64,000 nucleotides of DNA from Starkeya sp. ORNL1 (lineage in GTDB: Bacteria; Pseudomonadota; Alphaproteobacteria; Rhizobiales; Xanthobacteraceae): contig NZ_CP048834.1 of NCBI RefSeq assembly GCF_012971745.1, positions 2,480,001 to 2,544,000 of the forward strand, written 5' to 3'. The position numbers and the translations under genes are program-made. Every line of letters begins with the position of its first letter. Position 1 is the stretch's first letter. Below, piece by piece: positions 8,276 through 17,341 of the stretch. Below the pieces are notes generated by a model. The model was not told where the DNA came from. It did no database searches and saw nothing but the letters and a program-made list of their open reading frames with translations.

Positions 8276-9220
8276 CTAGGCTAGCGCGGCGTCAAGCGCG
8301 AGGCCCGCGAACAATATGAGGCCGGCGTCGCGATTCGAGCGGAACAGCACGAGGCAGAGCGCCGGATCGTCAATATCGAGCCGGACGATCTGCCAGGCAA
8401 GGTGGCCGGCGAACAGTGCAAGGCCGATCCAGCCCGCAATGCCGGCGCCGGCGGCGTGCAGCGCGCCGCCCATCAGCACCACTGCGATGGCATAGATGGC
8501 GACCATCCAGCCGGGCGTCGCCTCGGCAAACAGACGGGCAGAGGATTTCACCCCGACAATGGCGTCGTCCTCGCGGTCCTGGTGGGCGTAGATGGTGTCA
8601 TAGCCGACCACCCACAGGATCGACCCGGCGTACAGCAACAGCGCTGCAGAGGGGAGATCCTGCAGCAGCGCGGCGAAACCCATCAGCGCGCCCCAGGAGA
8701 AGGCGAGGCCCAGCACGATCTGCGGGGTCCAGATGATGCGCTTCATCAACGGATAGATCGCCACCACGCCCAGCGAGGACAGCGCGACCAGGATGGCGAA
8801 GGGCGGCAGGAACGCCAGCACGACGAGCCCGATCACCGCCTGCGCCACCAGAAACAGGAAGGCGCCGCGCACTCCGACCTGGCCGGAGGGGATCGGCCGC
8901 AGGCGGGTGCGCTCGACGAGCCCGTCAATGTCGCGGTCGAGAATGTCGTTCCAGGTGCAGCCGGCCCCGCGCATCGCCATCGCACCGATGGCGAACAGCA
9001 CCAGCAGCGCGAACGCGTAAGGAGACCAGCCGCCCTGCATGCGCGCGGCGAGCGCCACCGACCACAGACAGGGGATCAGCAGCAGCCAGGCACCGATCGG
9101 CCGGTCGGCACGGGCGAGCCGCAAATAGGGGCGCGCGGCCAGCGGCGCATAACGCTCGACCCAACTTGCGGTGGCGTCCGCCGGCGCGGCGATAGCCTCC
9201 ATAGGCGCACCGGCATTCAT
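8276..9220 (-). CDS. ubiA: 4-hydroxybenzoate octaprenyltransferase UbiA
   Basis: A 314-residue polytopic membrane prenyltransferase of ubiquinone synthesis that joins a polyprenyl tail to 4-hydroxybenzoate. The first Asp-rich site is NDILDRDID (residues 91-99), followed by the RPIPSG motif. The second site is in YDTIYAHQDREDD. Multiple hydrophobic helices cover the rest. The ATG at 9220 gives the family length; an upstream frame of 56 residues overlaps the next gene and looks non-native. Confidence 0.95.
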   Translation of the reverse strand: MNAGAPMEAIAAPADATASWVERYAPLAARPYLRLARADRPIGAWLLLIPCLWSVALAARMQGGWSPYAFALLVLFAIGAMAMRGAGCTWNDILDRDIDGLVERTRLRPIPSGQVGVRGAFLFLVAQAVIGLVVLAFLPPFAILVALSSLGVVAIYPLMKRIIWTPQIVLGLAFSWGALMGFAALLQDLPSAALLLYAGSILWVVGYDTIYAHQDREDDAIVGVKSSARLFAEATPGWMVAIYAIAVVLMGGALHAAGAGIAGWIGLALFAGHLAWQIVRLDIDDPALCLVLFRSNRDAGLILFAGLALDAALA

Positions 9221-9228
9221 GGGGTGGC

Positions 9229-10032
9229 TCAGCGCAGCGCGTTGCCGCCGAGCGTGTCGTACACGCCGCCCGGACGGTCGGCGGTGACCGAGGGAAGCCC
9301 GCTCGGCAGGCCGAGGCCCTGGGACAGCATGCCCTGCGGAGCCGCCGGCGCCGCGCCGGCCGGCGGGCCATTGGCGGCCATGTCGCACACCTTGTCGCTG
9401 GTCTTGGTGACCCCGGCAATGTTGGTCTTCAACGACTTCAGCGCGCTGTCCGGCACGCCGCAGGCGGTCTTGTTCTTCACGAGGTAATCATAGAACTTGT
9501 TCTGCGAGGCGACGAAACGCCGGAACAGCGGACAGATCTCGGTCGGCGGGCGCTTCTTGGTGGCAGCCGCCTTGAGCGCGCCGCCATTCTTCTCGACATC
9601 GCCGCGCAGCGCGTTGACGGTGTTCTGGCATTCGGCGCTCGGACCGCCGGCGCCACGCTGCGGCGTGCTGAAGCCGCCTTGCGGGAAACCGCCGCCAGGC
9701 GCAGCGAGACCGCCGCCGGGCAATTCGCCGAAACCGCCGGGAGAGGCCATGCCGGGCGAATCAAAGCCGCCACCGAAGCCAGCCGACGGCGCCCCAGTCA
9801 TTGGCGCCATCGGAGCCGCTGTCGGCGCTGCCGCGGCGGGAGCGGGCGCAAGCGGAGCTGTCGGCGGCTTGGCCGGAGGCGGCGAGCCATCGCCACCCGC
9901 CGAACCGATCCATTGCGCGCCCGCCGGCGTGGCCAGCAGAAGGCCGATCGCCAGCGACCCGGCGCACGCGAAAGCCGCGCAACGATGTCCGCCGCGGATA
10001 AGTGCCCGCCTCATCTCAGTTCCCGCCCACAT
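9229..10032 (-). CDS. Conserved secreted protein, Pro/Gly/Ala-rich with Cys-containing C-terminal domain
   Basis: 267 residues and no function recognised. A signal peptide (LAIGLLLATPAGA) ends near residue 39. Residues 45-130 are low complexity (Pro, Ala, Gly, Phe). The C-terminal part (about 130-215) is more ordinary: four Cys and basic-aromatic stretches such as FVASQNKFYDYLVKN suggest a small helical domain with disulfides. An internal ATG at 10014 gives a more typical signal-peptide start. It ends 9 bases before ubiA on the same strand. Confidence 0.7.
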   Translation of the reverse strand: MWAGTEMRRALIRGGHRCAAFACAGSLAIGLLLATPAGAQWIGSAGGDGSPPPAKPPTAPLAPAPAAAAPTAAPMAPMTGAPSAGFGGGFDSPGMASPGGFGELPGGGLAAPGGGFPQGGFSTPQRGAGGPSAECQNTVNALRGDVEKNGGALKAAATKKRPPTEICPLFRRFVASQNKFYDYLVKNKTACGVPDSALKSLKTNIAGVTKTSDKVCDMAANGPPAGAAPAAPQGMLSQGLGLPSGLPSVTADRPGGVYDTLGGNALR

Positions 10033-10139
10033 GACGTCTCTTTATCATAGCTGATAGGAAGGCACTACAGATGGGGCAATATCGCGGCAGCAACGCCAGC
10101 AATACCCCAACACGCTAAAGGGACGGACCTTTTCCACCC

Positions 10140-10880
10140 ATGGAGACCTATGATTTCCGCGCCCAGCGGCTGTTCGTACCCGACGATCTCACTGACGTAG
10201 CGGAAATCCGCCTCGATCGCGAGCGTGCGCATTATGTCGGCGACGTGATTCGCCTCGCCGTCGGCAAGGCGATCCACCTGTTCAACGGCCGCGACGGCGA
10301 ATGGCGGGCAGTGCGTGCGCCCGGCGGCAAGCGCGACGTGGTGCTGGTGTGCGAGGCTCGCTTGCGGGCGCAGGCGGCGCTGGCCGACCTCGACTACGCC
10401 TTCGCGCCGCTGAAGCATGCCCGGCTCGACTATATGGTGCAGAAGGCGGTGGAGATGGGTGCCGGGCGGCTGGTGCCGGTGCTTACCCGGCACACCCAGG
10501 CGAGCCGGGTGAACATCGAGCGCATGCGCGCCAATGTGGTCGAGGCGGCCGAGCAATGCGGCATCCTCGCCGTGCCGGAGGTGCTGGAGCCCCTGCCCTT
10601 CCCGCGCTGGCTGGCCGGCATCGAGCCGGCGCGCCGCATCGTGTTCTGCGACGAGGCTGCGACGCCCGGCGACGGGCTGGCGGCGCTGACGGATGCGGCC
10701 CGTGGCCCGCTCGCGGTCGCGGTCGGGCCGGAGGGCGGCTTCTCGGACGAGGAGCGCCGTGCGCTGCGGGGCCACCCCGGTACGCTGGTGCTCTCGCTGG
10801 GCCCGCGCATCCTGCGGGCGGACACCGCGGCGGTGGCGGCGCTGGCCCTGGTCGAGGCGGCCCGGCAATCGGCCGCCTGA
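10140..10880 (+). CDS. rsmE: 16S rRNA (uracil(1498)-N3)-methyltransferase RsmE
   Basis: A 246-residue SPOUT methyltransferase that modifies U1498 in the decoding region of 16S rRNA. An N-terminal PUA-like domain (1-70) precedes the trefoil knot. The SAM-binding signatures VGPEGGFSDEE and LSLGPRILRADTA near the C terminus are diagnostic. It is divergent from the secreted-protein gene, with about 107 bases between. Confidence 0.95.
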   Translation: METYDFRAQRLFVPDDLTDVAEIRLDRERAHYVGDVIRLAVGKAIHLFNGRDGEWRAVRAPGGKRDVVLVCEARLRAQAALADLDYAFAPLKHARLDYMVQKAVEMGAGRLVPVLTRHTQASRVNIERMRANVVEAAEQCGILAVPEVLEPLPFPRWLAGIEPARRIVFCDEAATPGDGLAALTDAARGPLAVAVGPEGGFSDEERRALRGHPGTLVLSLGPRILRADTAAVAALALVEAARQSAA

Positions 10881-11171
10881 TCCGATCGTCAGAAAAATTT
10901 CATCTCGGCAGGCGGAACCGCGCCTTGGCGTGTGCGTTTCCTTGCGCGGTTCATCCAGAATAGCGCTTGCATGCAAAGGCGCTACGACAATTCGTCCGGT
11001 AATTCAGCAAATAGAGTTCTCCTTATTATAAGAGAAATTGGCTCTTCACTGAAGAAACACTGTCACAATTGCGGCCTATTCAGTGGCGCGACTATAGGGA
11101 GAAACGAATCGGAGCAATAGCAACACTCCGAATATACCGAGAAAATAGAAACAACAACGACGGAGCGGGTG
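10881..11171. other. 291-base gene-free region, AT-richer than its surroundings
   Basis: It holds no convincing reading frame. It contains AT-rich patches (CTTATTATAAGAG near 11024) and a possible promoter at 11069-11098 for the ligase gene downstream. No dispersed repeat is seen. Confidence 0.4.
11069..11098 (+). promoter_or_regulatory. Candidate promoter for the YbdK-type ligase
   Basis: TTGCGG (11069-11074), an 18-base spacer and TATAGG (11093-11098), about 75 bases upstream of the start codon. The match is moderate. Confidence 0.35.
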
Positions 11172-12329
11172 ATGGAACGGATCACGATGGACGATTCTCG
11201 GGGCACTTCTGGGGGCGACTACCGCATCGGGATCGAGGAAGAGTATTTCGTCGTCGAGGCGGAATCGAAGGGCGCGTTGCGCCGCATGCCGCCCTCCTTC
11301 TGGGACCGCGCGAAGAGCGAACTTGGCCCCTCCGTCACCGGCGAGATGCTGCAGTCGCAGATCGAGGTGATGACGCGCCCGCACGCCGACACCAGCGCGG
11401 CACGCGACGAGTTGCGCGGCCTGCGCCGCACCTTGGGCAAGATTGCGCAGGACCACGACCTCGCCTTCTTCGCCTCCGGCACTCACCCGACCGCAAGCTG
11501 GCAAGGCGCCAAGCGCACCCCAACGCAGCGCTATGACGGGCTGATGCACGACCTGCAGATGCTCGGCGAGCGGAACCTGCTGTGCGGCATGCATGTGCAT
11601 GTCGAGTTGCCGGATCCCGACCAGCGCATCGACGTCATGCGCCGCATATTGCCCTATCTGCCAGTGTTCGTGGCGCTCGCCACCTCCTCCCCCTTCTGGG
11701 AATCCAAGCGCACCGGCCTGATGGGCTACCGCCTCGCCGCCTATGACGAGCTGCCGCGCACCGGACTGCCGGAGCTGTTCGAAACCGCCAAGGATTACAA
11801 CGACTATATCGAGGCCCTGGTGGCGGCCCGCGCCATTCGCGATTCCAGCTATGTGTGGTGGGCGATCCGGCCCTCGCAGAAGCATCCGACGCTGGAGCTG
11901 CGCGCGCCCGACAGTTGCACGCGGCTCGAGGATTCCATCGCCATCGCCACGCTCTATCGCGCGCTGGTGCGACATCTGGTGCGCGATCCCAAGCGGAACG
12001 CCTCGGTCGATGCGGTGGATCGCGCCATCGCCACCGAGAACAAGTGGCGGGCGCAGCGCTATGGCATCCATGGCAGCTTCGTCGACCGCCATGCCAAGCA
12101 GGCAGTGCCGGTGGCGCAGGCGGTGGAAATGCTGATCGACATGGTGAGCGAGGATGCAGCGGCGCTCGACAGTCTCGACGAACTGCTCCAGCTCCGCACC
12201 ATCCTGAACGGCGGCACCAGTGCCGACGTGCAGATCGCGGTCTATCAGGAAGCCGCGCACCGCACCGGCAACCGCAACGAAGCACTACGCGCGGTGAAGA
12301 CCTGGCTCGCCCACGCTTCGGCGCAGTAG
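11172..12329 (+). CDS. Carboxylate-amine ligase, YbdK / GCS2 family
   Basis: A 385-residue glutamate-cysteine ligase family 2 protein. The N terminus has the family [10 protein letters not shown] motif (metal/ATP site). Internal landmarks include [10 protein letters not shown] and [22 protein letters not shown]. coli YbdK has weak gamma-glutamylcysteine synthetase activity, but the native substrate of most family members is unknown. The ATG at 11172 is preceded directly by an in-frame GTG (11169), and GGAGCGGG lies upstream. A second, unrelated GshA is encoded 1.8 kb downstream, so this one is probably not the main glutathione enzyme. Confidence 0.88.
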   Translation: MERITMDDSRGTSGGDYRIGIEEEYFVVEAESKGALRRMPPSFWDRAKSELGPSVTGEMLQSQIEVMTRPHADTSAARDELRGLRRTLGKIAQDHDLAFFASGTHPTASWQGAKRTPTQRYDGLMHDLQMLGERNLLCGMHVHVELPDPDQRIDVMRRILPYLPVFVALATSSPFWESKRTGLMGYRLAAYDELPRTGLPELFETAKDYNDYIEALVAARAIRDSSYVWWAIRPSQKHPTLELRAPDSCTRLEDSIAIATLYRALVRHLVRDPKRNASVDAVDRAIATENKWRAQRYGIHGSFVDRHAKQAVPVAQAVEMLIDMVSEDAAALDSLDELLQLRTILNGGTSADVQIAVYQEAAHRTGNRNEALRAVKTWLAHASAQ

Positions 12330-12342
12330 CGGGCGGGCAGCT

Positions 12343-13278
12343 CTACGCCCCCGCTATCGCTTCCTCCCGGCGCATCTCGTCGATGCCCTCGATGGCGCGG
12401 AGCGCCGGGACGGCGAAATCGGTGAAGGCCCGCACCACCGGCCGCATGAACCGAACCGAGGGATAGGCGAGGAAGGCTTCGCTCGGCCTCACCTCATAGT
12501 CCGGCAGGATGCGCACCAGCCTCCCCGCGGCAAGGTCCTCGGTCACGAACAAATGCTGGACCGGGCCGGCGGCGTGCCCGCCCAGCAAGGTCTGCGCGAT
12601 CACCTCGGCAGCGTTGGTACGCAGTGTCGCACGCACCTGAACCTCGATCGTCTCGCCGCCACGATGCAGCACCAGCATGTCGCGCGGCGAGACCACCGCC
12701 GGGGTGGTGACGATATCGATGGCGGACAGCCGTTCCAGCGAATCCACCGGGCCGACGCGCGCCAGGAAGTCCGGGGAGGCGACCAGTGTGCGTCGTACCA
12801 GGCCCAGCCGGCGGATGATGAGCTCCTGCCCTTCCGGCCGGCCATATTTCACCGCGAGGTCGAAATTCTCATAGACCAGATCGACATTGCGGTTCTCCAG
12901 CACGAGATCGACGGTTACCGCCGGATGCTCGGCCTGGAATGCCCTCACGATCGGATGCAGGCGCTTGGCGCCGAGGCAGGCGGGCGCGTGGATGCGCAGC
13001 GGCCCCTCGATCGCGCCCATGTCGCGCCGCACGCCTTCGAGCGCGGAATCGATCGAGGCGAGCGCCGAGCGGCTGGCCTCGTAGAGCGCCTGGCCCTGCG
13101 GAGTCGGCCGGACGATGCGCGATGAGCGCTCCAGCAGCCGGGCGCCGACATGGCGCTCGAGATTGCGCAGATGCTTGGTGACCGCCGGCTGGGAGACCGC
13201 CAGATCGCGCGCGGCGCCTGTTACCGAGCCCCGTTCCACGGTGCGCACGAAGGCGCGCAAGGCGATGGCAAGGTCCAT
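12343..13278 (-). CDS. LysR-family transcriptional regulator
   Basis: 311 residues. The N-terminal winged HTH (residues 1-60) contains GSVTGAARDLAVSQPAVTKHLRNLE, and the substrate-binding domain spans about 90-300. It is divergent from the L,D-transpeptidase gene and converges with the YbdK-type ligase. The effector is unknown. The intergenic region holds an ATAAC-type dyad that could be its operator. It resembles the subgroup acting alone on neighbouring genes, which is only an inference. Confidence 0.9.
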   Translation of the reverse strand: MDLAIALRAFVRTVERGSVTGAARDLAVSQPAVTKHLRNLERHVGARLLERSSRIVRPTPQGQALYEASRSALASIDSALEGVRRDMGAIEGPLRIHAPACLGAKRLHPIVRAFQAEHPAVTVDLVLENRNVDLVYENFDLAVKYGRPEGQELIIRRLGLVRRTLVASPDFLARVGPVDSLERLSAIDIVTTPAVVSPRDMLVLHRGGETIEVQVRATLRTNAAEVIAQTLLGGHAAGPVQHLFVTEDLAAGRLVRILPDYEVRPSEAFLAYPSVRFMRPVVRAFTDFAVPALRAIEGIDEMRREEAIAGA

Positions 13279-13290
13279 TCATGCCTCACG

Positions 13291-13315
13291 GTTATGTGCT
13301 CCATCACCCCATAAC
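13291..13315. promoter_or_regulatory. Candidate LysR operator
   Basis: GTTATG (13291-13296) and CATAAC (13310-13315) form a 6-bp inverted repeat in the divergent region, with the T-N11-A character of LysR sites. Confidence 0.35.
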
Positions 13316-13407
13316 ATATGGACGCGAACCGTGCCATGTCGTTCCTATCCGCGTCGTTCCTATCCGCACCTCCGCACCGCTTCACCCAGTTCGCTTACAG
13401 GTAGAGA

Positions 13408-14079
13408 ATGCTCCTCGACAGACGCCTCTTCATGCTTGGATCTTCCCTCACCCTTGCGGGCTGCGTGACCGACCGTGGTGCTGGCGTGGCGAGCCTGCCG
13501 CGCATCGACCCGGCCTATGCCGCGATGTACGCCGCCATCGACACCGAGCCCTTTCCCATCCCCGCGGTGGACCTCAGCGAGGTCGATCCCAAATTCCTGC
13601 GGCGCGAGGTGGACTACACGACGCGCCAGCAGCCTGGCACTATCGTGGTCGATCCGGACGAACGCTACGCCTATCTGGTGCTGGAGAATGGCCGGGCGAT
13701 GCGCTACGGCGTCGGTGTCGGCAAGGAGGAGGCGTTCAACTTCCAGGGTGCCGCCATCATCGCCCGCAAGGCGGAATGGCCGCGCTGGACGCCGACGCCG
13801 GACATGATCCGGCGCGAGCCGGACCGTTACGCCAAGTATGCCGACGGCCTGCCCGGAGGCGAAGGCAACCCGCTCGGGCCGCGCGCGCTCTATCTCTATC
13901 GCGATGGCCGCGACACGCTCTATCGCCTGCACGGCACCGTGGAACCGTCGACCATCGGCACCATGGTTTCCTCAGGCTGCGTGCGCCTCATCAACCAGGA
14001 CATCATCGATCTCTATCGGCGGGTGCCGGTCGACTCGAAGGTCGTCGTGCTGCCGTCCGGAAACGCCGCCACAAGCTGA
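13408..14079 (+). CDS. L,D-transpeptidase (YkuD) lipoprotein
   Basis: A 223-residue cell-wall enzyme that forms 3-3 peptidoglycan cross-links or anchors proteins. A lipoprotein signal with lipobox LAGC (Cys19) predicts membrane attachment. The YkuD domain is residues about 75-220. The catalytic motif is HGT (His175) with SSGCVR (Cys191), and the flanking YLYRDG segment is typical. It is divergent from a LysR regulator and has 87 bases to gshA on the same strand. Confidence 0.92.
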   Translation: MLLDRRLFMLGSSLTLAGCVTDRGAGVASLPRIDPAYAAMYAAIDTEPFPIPAVDLSEVDPKFLRREVDYTTRQQPGTIVVDPDERYAYLVLENGRAMRYGVGVGKEEAFNFQGAAIIARKAEWPRWTPTPDMIRREPDRYAKYADGLPGGEGNPLGPRALYLYRDGRDTLYRLHGTVEPSTIGTMVSSGCVRLINQDIIDLYRRVPVDSKVVVLPSGNAATS

Positions 14080-14166
14080 GGATTGCATCGTCGACGATGC
14101 GATTTGCGTCCGGGGCGCGCCTGTGTATGGTCGCGCCCCGACCACGCCCGCTCAAGAGTCCCCCCC

Positions 14167-15537
14167 ATGGCGCGAGACCAGATCGACACGCAGCCGATAG
14201 AGAGCCGCGACGAACTCGTCGGCTGGCTGGAAGCCGGCAACAAGGCGGCTGACCGCTTCCGCATCGGCACCGAACACGAGAAATTTCCCTTTACGCTTCT
14301 GGGCCATGACCCCGTTCCCTATGAGGGCGACTGCGGCATCCGTGCACTGCTCGAAGGCATGCAGGCGCTCAACGACTGGGAGCCGATCATGGAGGGCTCC
14401 ACCATCATCGGGCTCGCCGACACGATCGGTGGCGGCGCGATCTCGTTGGAACCTGGCGGGCAGTTCGAGCTCTCCGGCGCGCCGCTTCTCACCATCCACG
14501 AGACCTGTGCCGAGGTGAACGGCCATCTCGACCAGGTTCGCGACGTGGCGACACCGCTCGGCGTCGGCTTCCTCGGCCTCGGCATGAGCCCGAAATGGAC
14601 GCTGGCCGAGACCCCGGTGATGCCCAAGGGCCGCTACAGGATCATGGCGAACTACATGCCGAAGGTCGGCTCGCACGGCCTCGACATGATGTTCCGCACC
14701 TGCACCGTGCAGGTGAATCTCGATTTCGCCTCCGAGCCGGACATGGTGAAGAAGCTGCGGGTCGGGCTCGCACTGCAGCCGATCGCCACCGCTCTGTTCG
14801 CCAATTCGCCCTTCACCGAAGGCAAGCCGAACGGCTTCCTCTCCTTCCGCTCGGAGATCTGGCGCGATACCGACAACAACCGCGCCGGCATGCTGCCCTT
14901 CGCCTTCGAGGACGGCATGGGCTTCGAGCGTTATGTCGATTACGCGCTCGACGTGCCGATGTATTTCATCAAGCGCGGTGATCATTACATCGACGTCGCC
15001 GGCTCCTCGTTCCGCGACCTCCTCGCCGGCAGGCACCCGGCCGTACCCGGCGAGACCGCCACCGTCTCGGACTGGGCGAACCATCTTTCGACGATTTTCC
15101 CCGAGGTTCGGCTGAAGCGGTACCTCGAAATGCGCGGCGCCGATGGCGGGCCGTGGGCCAAGCTCTGCGCCCTGCCGGCGCTGTGGACCGGGCTGCTCTA
15201 TGACGCGGCGAGTCTCGACGCCGCCTGGGAACTGGCCAAGGGCTGGACGGCGGAACAGCGCCAGAAGCTGCGCGACGACGTGCCGACGCTCGGCTTCAAG
15301 GCGGAGATCGGCGGGCGCAGCGTGCTGGAGGTCGCCCGCGACGTGGTGGCCATCGCCCGCGCCGGTCTGGCACGGCGCGACTATCGCGACAGCCAGGGCC
15401 GCGACGAGACCCGCTTCCTCGTCACGCTGGAAGATGGCCTGGCTCGCGGCAAGACCCCGGCCGAATGCCTGCTGGATCGCTTCCACGGCGCGTGGGGCGG
15501 CTCGGTCGACCCGGTGTTCGACGAGGATGCTTATTGA
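14167..15537 (+). CDS. gshA: Glutamate-cysteine ligase, plant/alphaproteobacterial type
   Basis: A 456-residue ATP-dependent enzyme making gamma-glutamylcysteine, the first step to glutathione. It belongs to the plant-like GCS class used by alphaproteobacteria. The N-terminal IGTEHEKFPF motif, GGQFELSGAP and the long C-terminal helical part support this. The ATG at 14167 follows a C-rich leader; the upstream 28 codons look non-coding. The family length is about 455. Confidence 0.93.
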   Translation: MARDQIDTQPIESRDELVGWLEAGNKAADRFRIGTEHEKFPFTLLGHDPVPYEGDCGIRALLEGMQALNDWEPIMEGSTIIGLADTIGGGAISLEPGGQFELSGAPLLTIHETCAEVNGHLDQVRDVATPLGVGFLGLGMSPKWTLAETPVMPKGRYRIMANYMPKVGSHGLDMMFRTCTVQVNLDFASEPDMVKKLRVGLALQPIATALFANSPFTEGKPNGFLSFRSEIWRDTDNNRAGMLPFAFEDGMGFERYVDYALDVPMYFIKRGDHYIDVAGSSFRDLLAGRHPAVPGETATVSDWANHLSTIFPEVRLKRYLEMRGADGGPWAKLCALPALWTGLLYDAASLDAAWELAKGWTAEQRQKLRDDVPTLGFKAEIGGRSVLEVARDVVAIARAGLARRDYRDSQGRDETRFLVTLEDGLARGKTPAECLLDRFHGAWGGSVDPVFDEDAY

Positions 15538-15540
15538 GGG

Positions 15541-15665
15541 TGCTCTGCGTGAGCATCCTTCGAGGCTCGCTGCACTCGCACCTCAGGATGAGGTGGTTCT
15601 TTCTCGATGAAGCCCATCCTGAGGTGCCCGGCAAAGCCGGGCCTCGAAGGATGCTGAAGCAGAGC
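15541..15665. repeat. Paired palindromic repeat (family A), head-to-head
   Basis: GCTCTGCGTGAGCATCCTTC...CACCTCAGGATGAGG is followed after a short spacer by its inverted partner CATCCTGAGGTG...CCTCGAAGGATGCTGAAG. The outer ends are also inverted. It separates gshA from a convergent gene. Confidence 0.88.
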
Positions 15666-15669
15666 GAGG

Positions 15670-16092
15670 CTACGCCCCCTCGTACGAGCCCGCCCGATAG
15701 GTCCCGACGCTCCACAAATGCCCCTCGGGATCGCGCACCGCGAATTCGCGCGAGCCATAGGGCGTGTCGTAGATCTTCCTGACCACGTCGGCGCCGGCCT
15801 TCACCGCACGCTCCCACAGCGCATCGGCGTCGGGCACCACGACATAGATGCCCTGCGTCACGCCGCCGGCCTCGTGCGGCGAGCGCATGCCAAGCACGTC
15901 GTCCTTGGTGCCGCCGAGCATGATGGCGCTTGAGCCGAGCCTCAGCTCGGCATGGGCGAGACTGGCATTCTCGCCTTCCACCATCAGGATCGGCACGAAG
16001 CCGAAGGCATGGCCGAGCCAGCTGACGGCGGCGAACGGATCGGTATAGCGCAGGAACGGGACGATATCGCCGGGAACGGGATTGGCGGGCAT
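15670..16092 (-). CDS. VOC (glyoxalase/bleomycin-resistance) superfamily protein
   Basis: 140 residues with one VOC fold (paired beta-alpha-beta-beta-beta modules). Landmarks are VPFLRYTDPFAAVSWLG at the start, the central Gly-rich IYVVVPDADALWERAV and the C-terminal FAVRDPEGHLWSVGTY. Members bind a metal or small ligands; the substrate is not predictable. The ATG at 16092 follows a run of poor sequence in the longer frame. Confidence 0.85.
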   Translation of the reverse strand: MPANPVPGDIVPFLRYTDPFAAVSWLGHAFGFVPILMVEGENASLAHAELRLGSSAIMLGGTKDDVLGMRSPHEAGGVTQGIYVVVPDADALWERAVKAGADVVRKIYDTPYGSREFAVRDPEGHLWSVGTYRAGSYEGA

Positions 16093-16126
16093 GCGCGTCT
16101 CCTGTGATGGCTGCAACGTCGCTTGG

Positions 16127-16253
16127 CTTCATTCCCCCTCCCCAACCCTCGCCCGCAAGCGGGAGAGGGGGAAGATGAGGTGTCGCGCTCGCCATTTAAG
16201 CCCTCTCCCGCTTGCGGGGGGAGGGTTGGGAGGGGGCGTTTGGGCGAGAGCCC
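16127..16253. repeat. Paired CCCTCTCCC-type palindromic repeat (family E)
   Basis: Two inverted halves: CCCCCTCCCCAACCCTCGCC and its mirrored GGGGAGGGTTGGGAGGGGG, each with an inner AAGCGGG/CCCGCTT hairpin. A related copy lies at 22.5 kb. Confidence 0.8.
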
Positions 16254-16261
16254 CTTGTGCC

Positions 16262-17146
16262 TCACTCCGCCGCGATGGCGGCCTCGGAGATGTTGTCGAG
16301 GCCCTGGATGATGTGGTTGGCGAGCGCGTCCGCCAGTGTCGAGGGCTCGTGCTTGTTGCGCAATATGCCGATGCGGCAGGGCGAGAGCGCCGGGAAGCCG
16401 TCGGAGGGGCCGAGCACCCGCATGCCCGGGCGCAACCCGGATTCCGCCAGCACCGAGATGGCGAGGCCGGACATCACCGCGGCGGAGACCGCCGCGCTGT
16501 TGGACGAAGTGTAGAGGATGCGGAACGGCCGGCCGACCGCCTGCAGCGCCGCGATCGCCTCGTGCCGCCAATTGCAGGTCTGGCGGCCGAGCGCCAGCGG
16601 CAGCGGGTCTTCCAGATGCGCGGAATGACGCGCCGAGCCGACCCACAGCAATTGCTCGCGACGAATGATCTCGGTCTCCCGGCTCATCGAGTCGCAATCG
16701 GTAACGATGGCGAGGTCGAGATCGCCGGTGTCGATGCGGTCCGCAAGGTCGTTCGAGGGATCGCACACCACGGTCAGTTCGACATTGGAATGGGTGCGCG
16801 AGAAGCGCGCCATGATCTCGGGCAGATAGCGGTCGGCATAATCGTCCGGCACACCGAGCCTTACCCGGCCGGTGAGCGCGGCATTGGACAGGCTGGCCAT
16901 GGCTTCCATGTTCAGCTTGACGATGCGGCGGGCATAATCGAGCAGCCGCTCGCCCTCGTCGGTCAGCTTCGAGGCCCGCCCGTCACGGGCGAAGATCGCC
17001 CGGCCGACCCGCTCCTCCAGCCGCTTCATCTGCATCGAGACGGCCGACTGAGTCTTGTGGACCACATCAGAGGCTTTTGTGAAACTGCCGGTTTCGGCGA
17101 TCGCCATGAATGTTCTTAATTGGTCAATATCAAGAAGGACGCTCAT
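16262..17146 (-). CDS. LysR-family regulator, LrhA/VtlR-like
   Basis: 294 residues. The HTH (about 5-65, GSFTKASDVVHKTQSAVSMQ) and effector domain are both complete. The pattern is LrhA-like. It is divergent from a DUF1127 gene, and in Brucella and Agrobacterium the LysR regulator VtlR activates small DUF1127 proteins; a matching role is my inference from the context. A TTATCAT-N8-ATGATAA dyad in the shared intergenic region is a likely operator. Confidence 0.88.
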   Translation of the reverse strand: MSVLLDIDQLRTFMAIAETGSFTKASDVVHKTQSAVSMQMKRLEERVGRAIFARDGRASKLTDEGERLLDYARRIVKLNMEAMASLSNAALTGRVRLGVPDDYADRYLPEIMARFSRTHSNVELTVVCDPSNDLADRIDTGDLDLAIVTDCDSMSRETEIIRREQLLWVGSARHSAHLEDPLPLALGRQTCNWRHEAIAALQAVGRPFRILYTSSNSAAVSAAVMSGLAISVLAESGLRPGMRVLGPSDGFPALSPCRIGILRNKHEPSTLADALANHIIQGLDNISEAAIAAE

Positions 17147-17165
17147 GACCCGACCCTCAATCGCG

Positions 17166-17187
17166 TTATCATCAAGAGCTATGATAA
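17166..17187. promoter_or_regulatory. Candidate LysR operator between regulator and DUF1127 gene
   Basis: TTATCAT (17166-17172) and ATGATAA (17181-17187) form a perfect 7-bp inverted repeat with an 8-base gap, about 20 bases upstream of the LysR start. Confidence 0.45.
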
Positions 17188-17341
17188 TTCAGATCAGAAA
17201 CATTCGCTAGTGTGATTATTCGACCTGTTCCATAAAGGTGATGTCGCGAACGGGCGATGCCGGTTTCGGGTGGGCGTCAGGGGACGCCGGGTCCAGAACA
17301 AGGCACCTCGCCGCCGCGCGACCGACACGATGGAGGAATCA

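Noticed and set aside
17166..17187. Dyad as a possible terminator of the LysR gene
   Set aside because: It lies upstream of both divergent genes and lacks a T run; an operator is the better reading.
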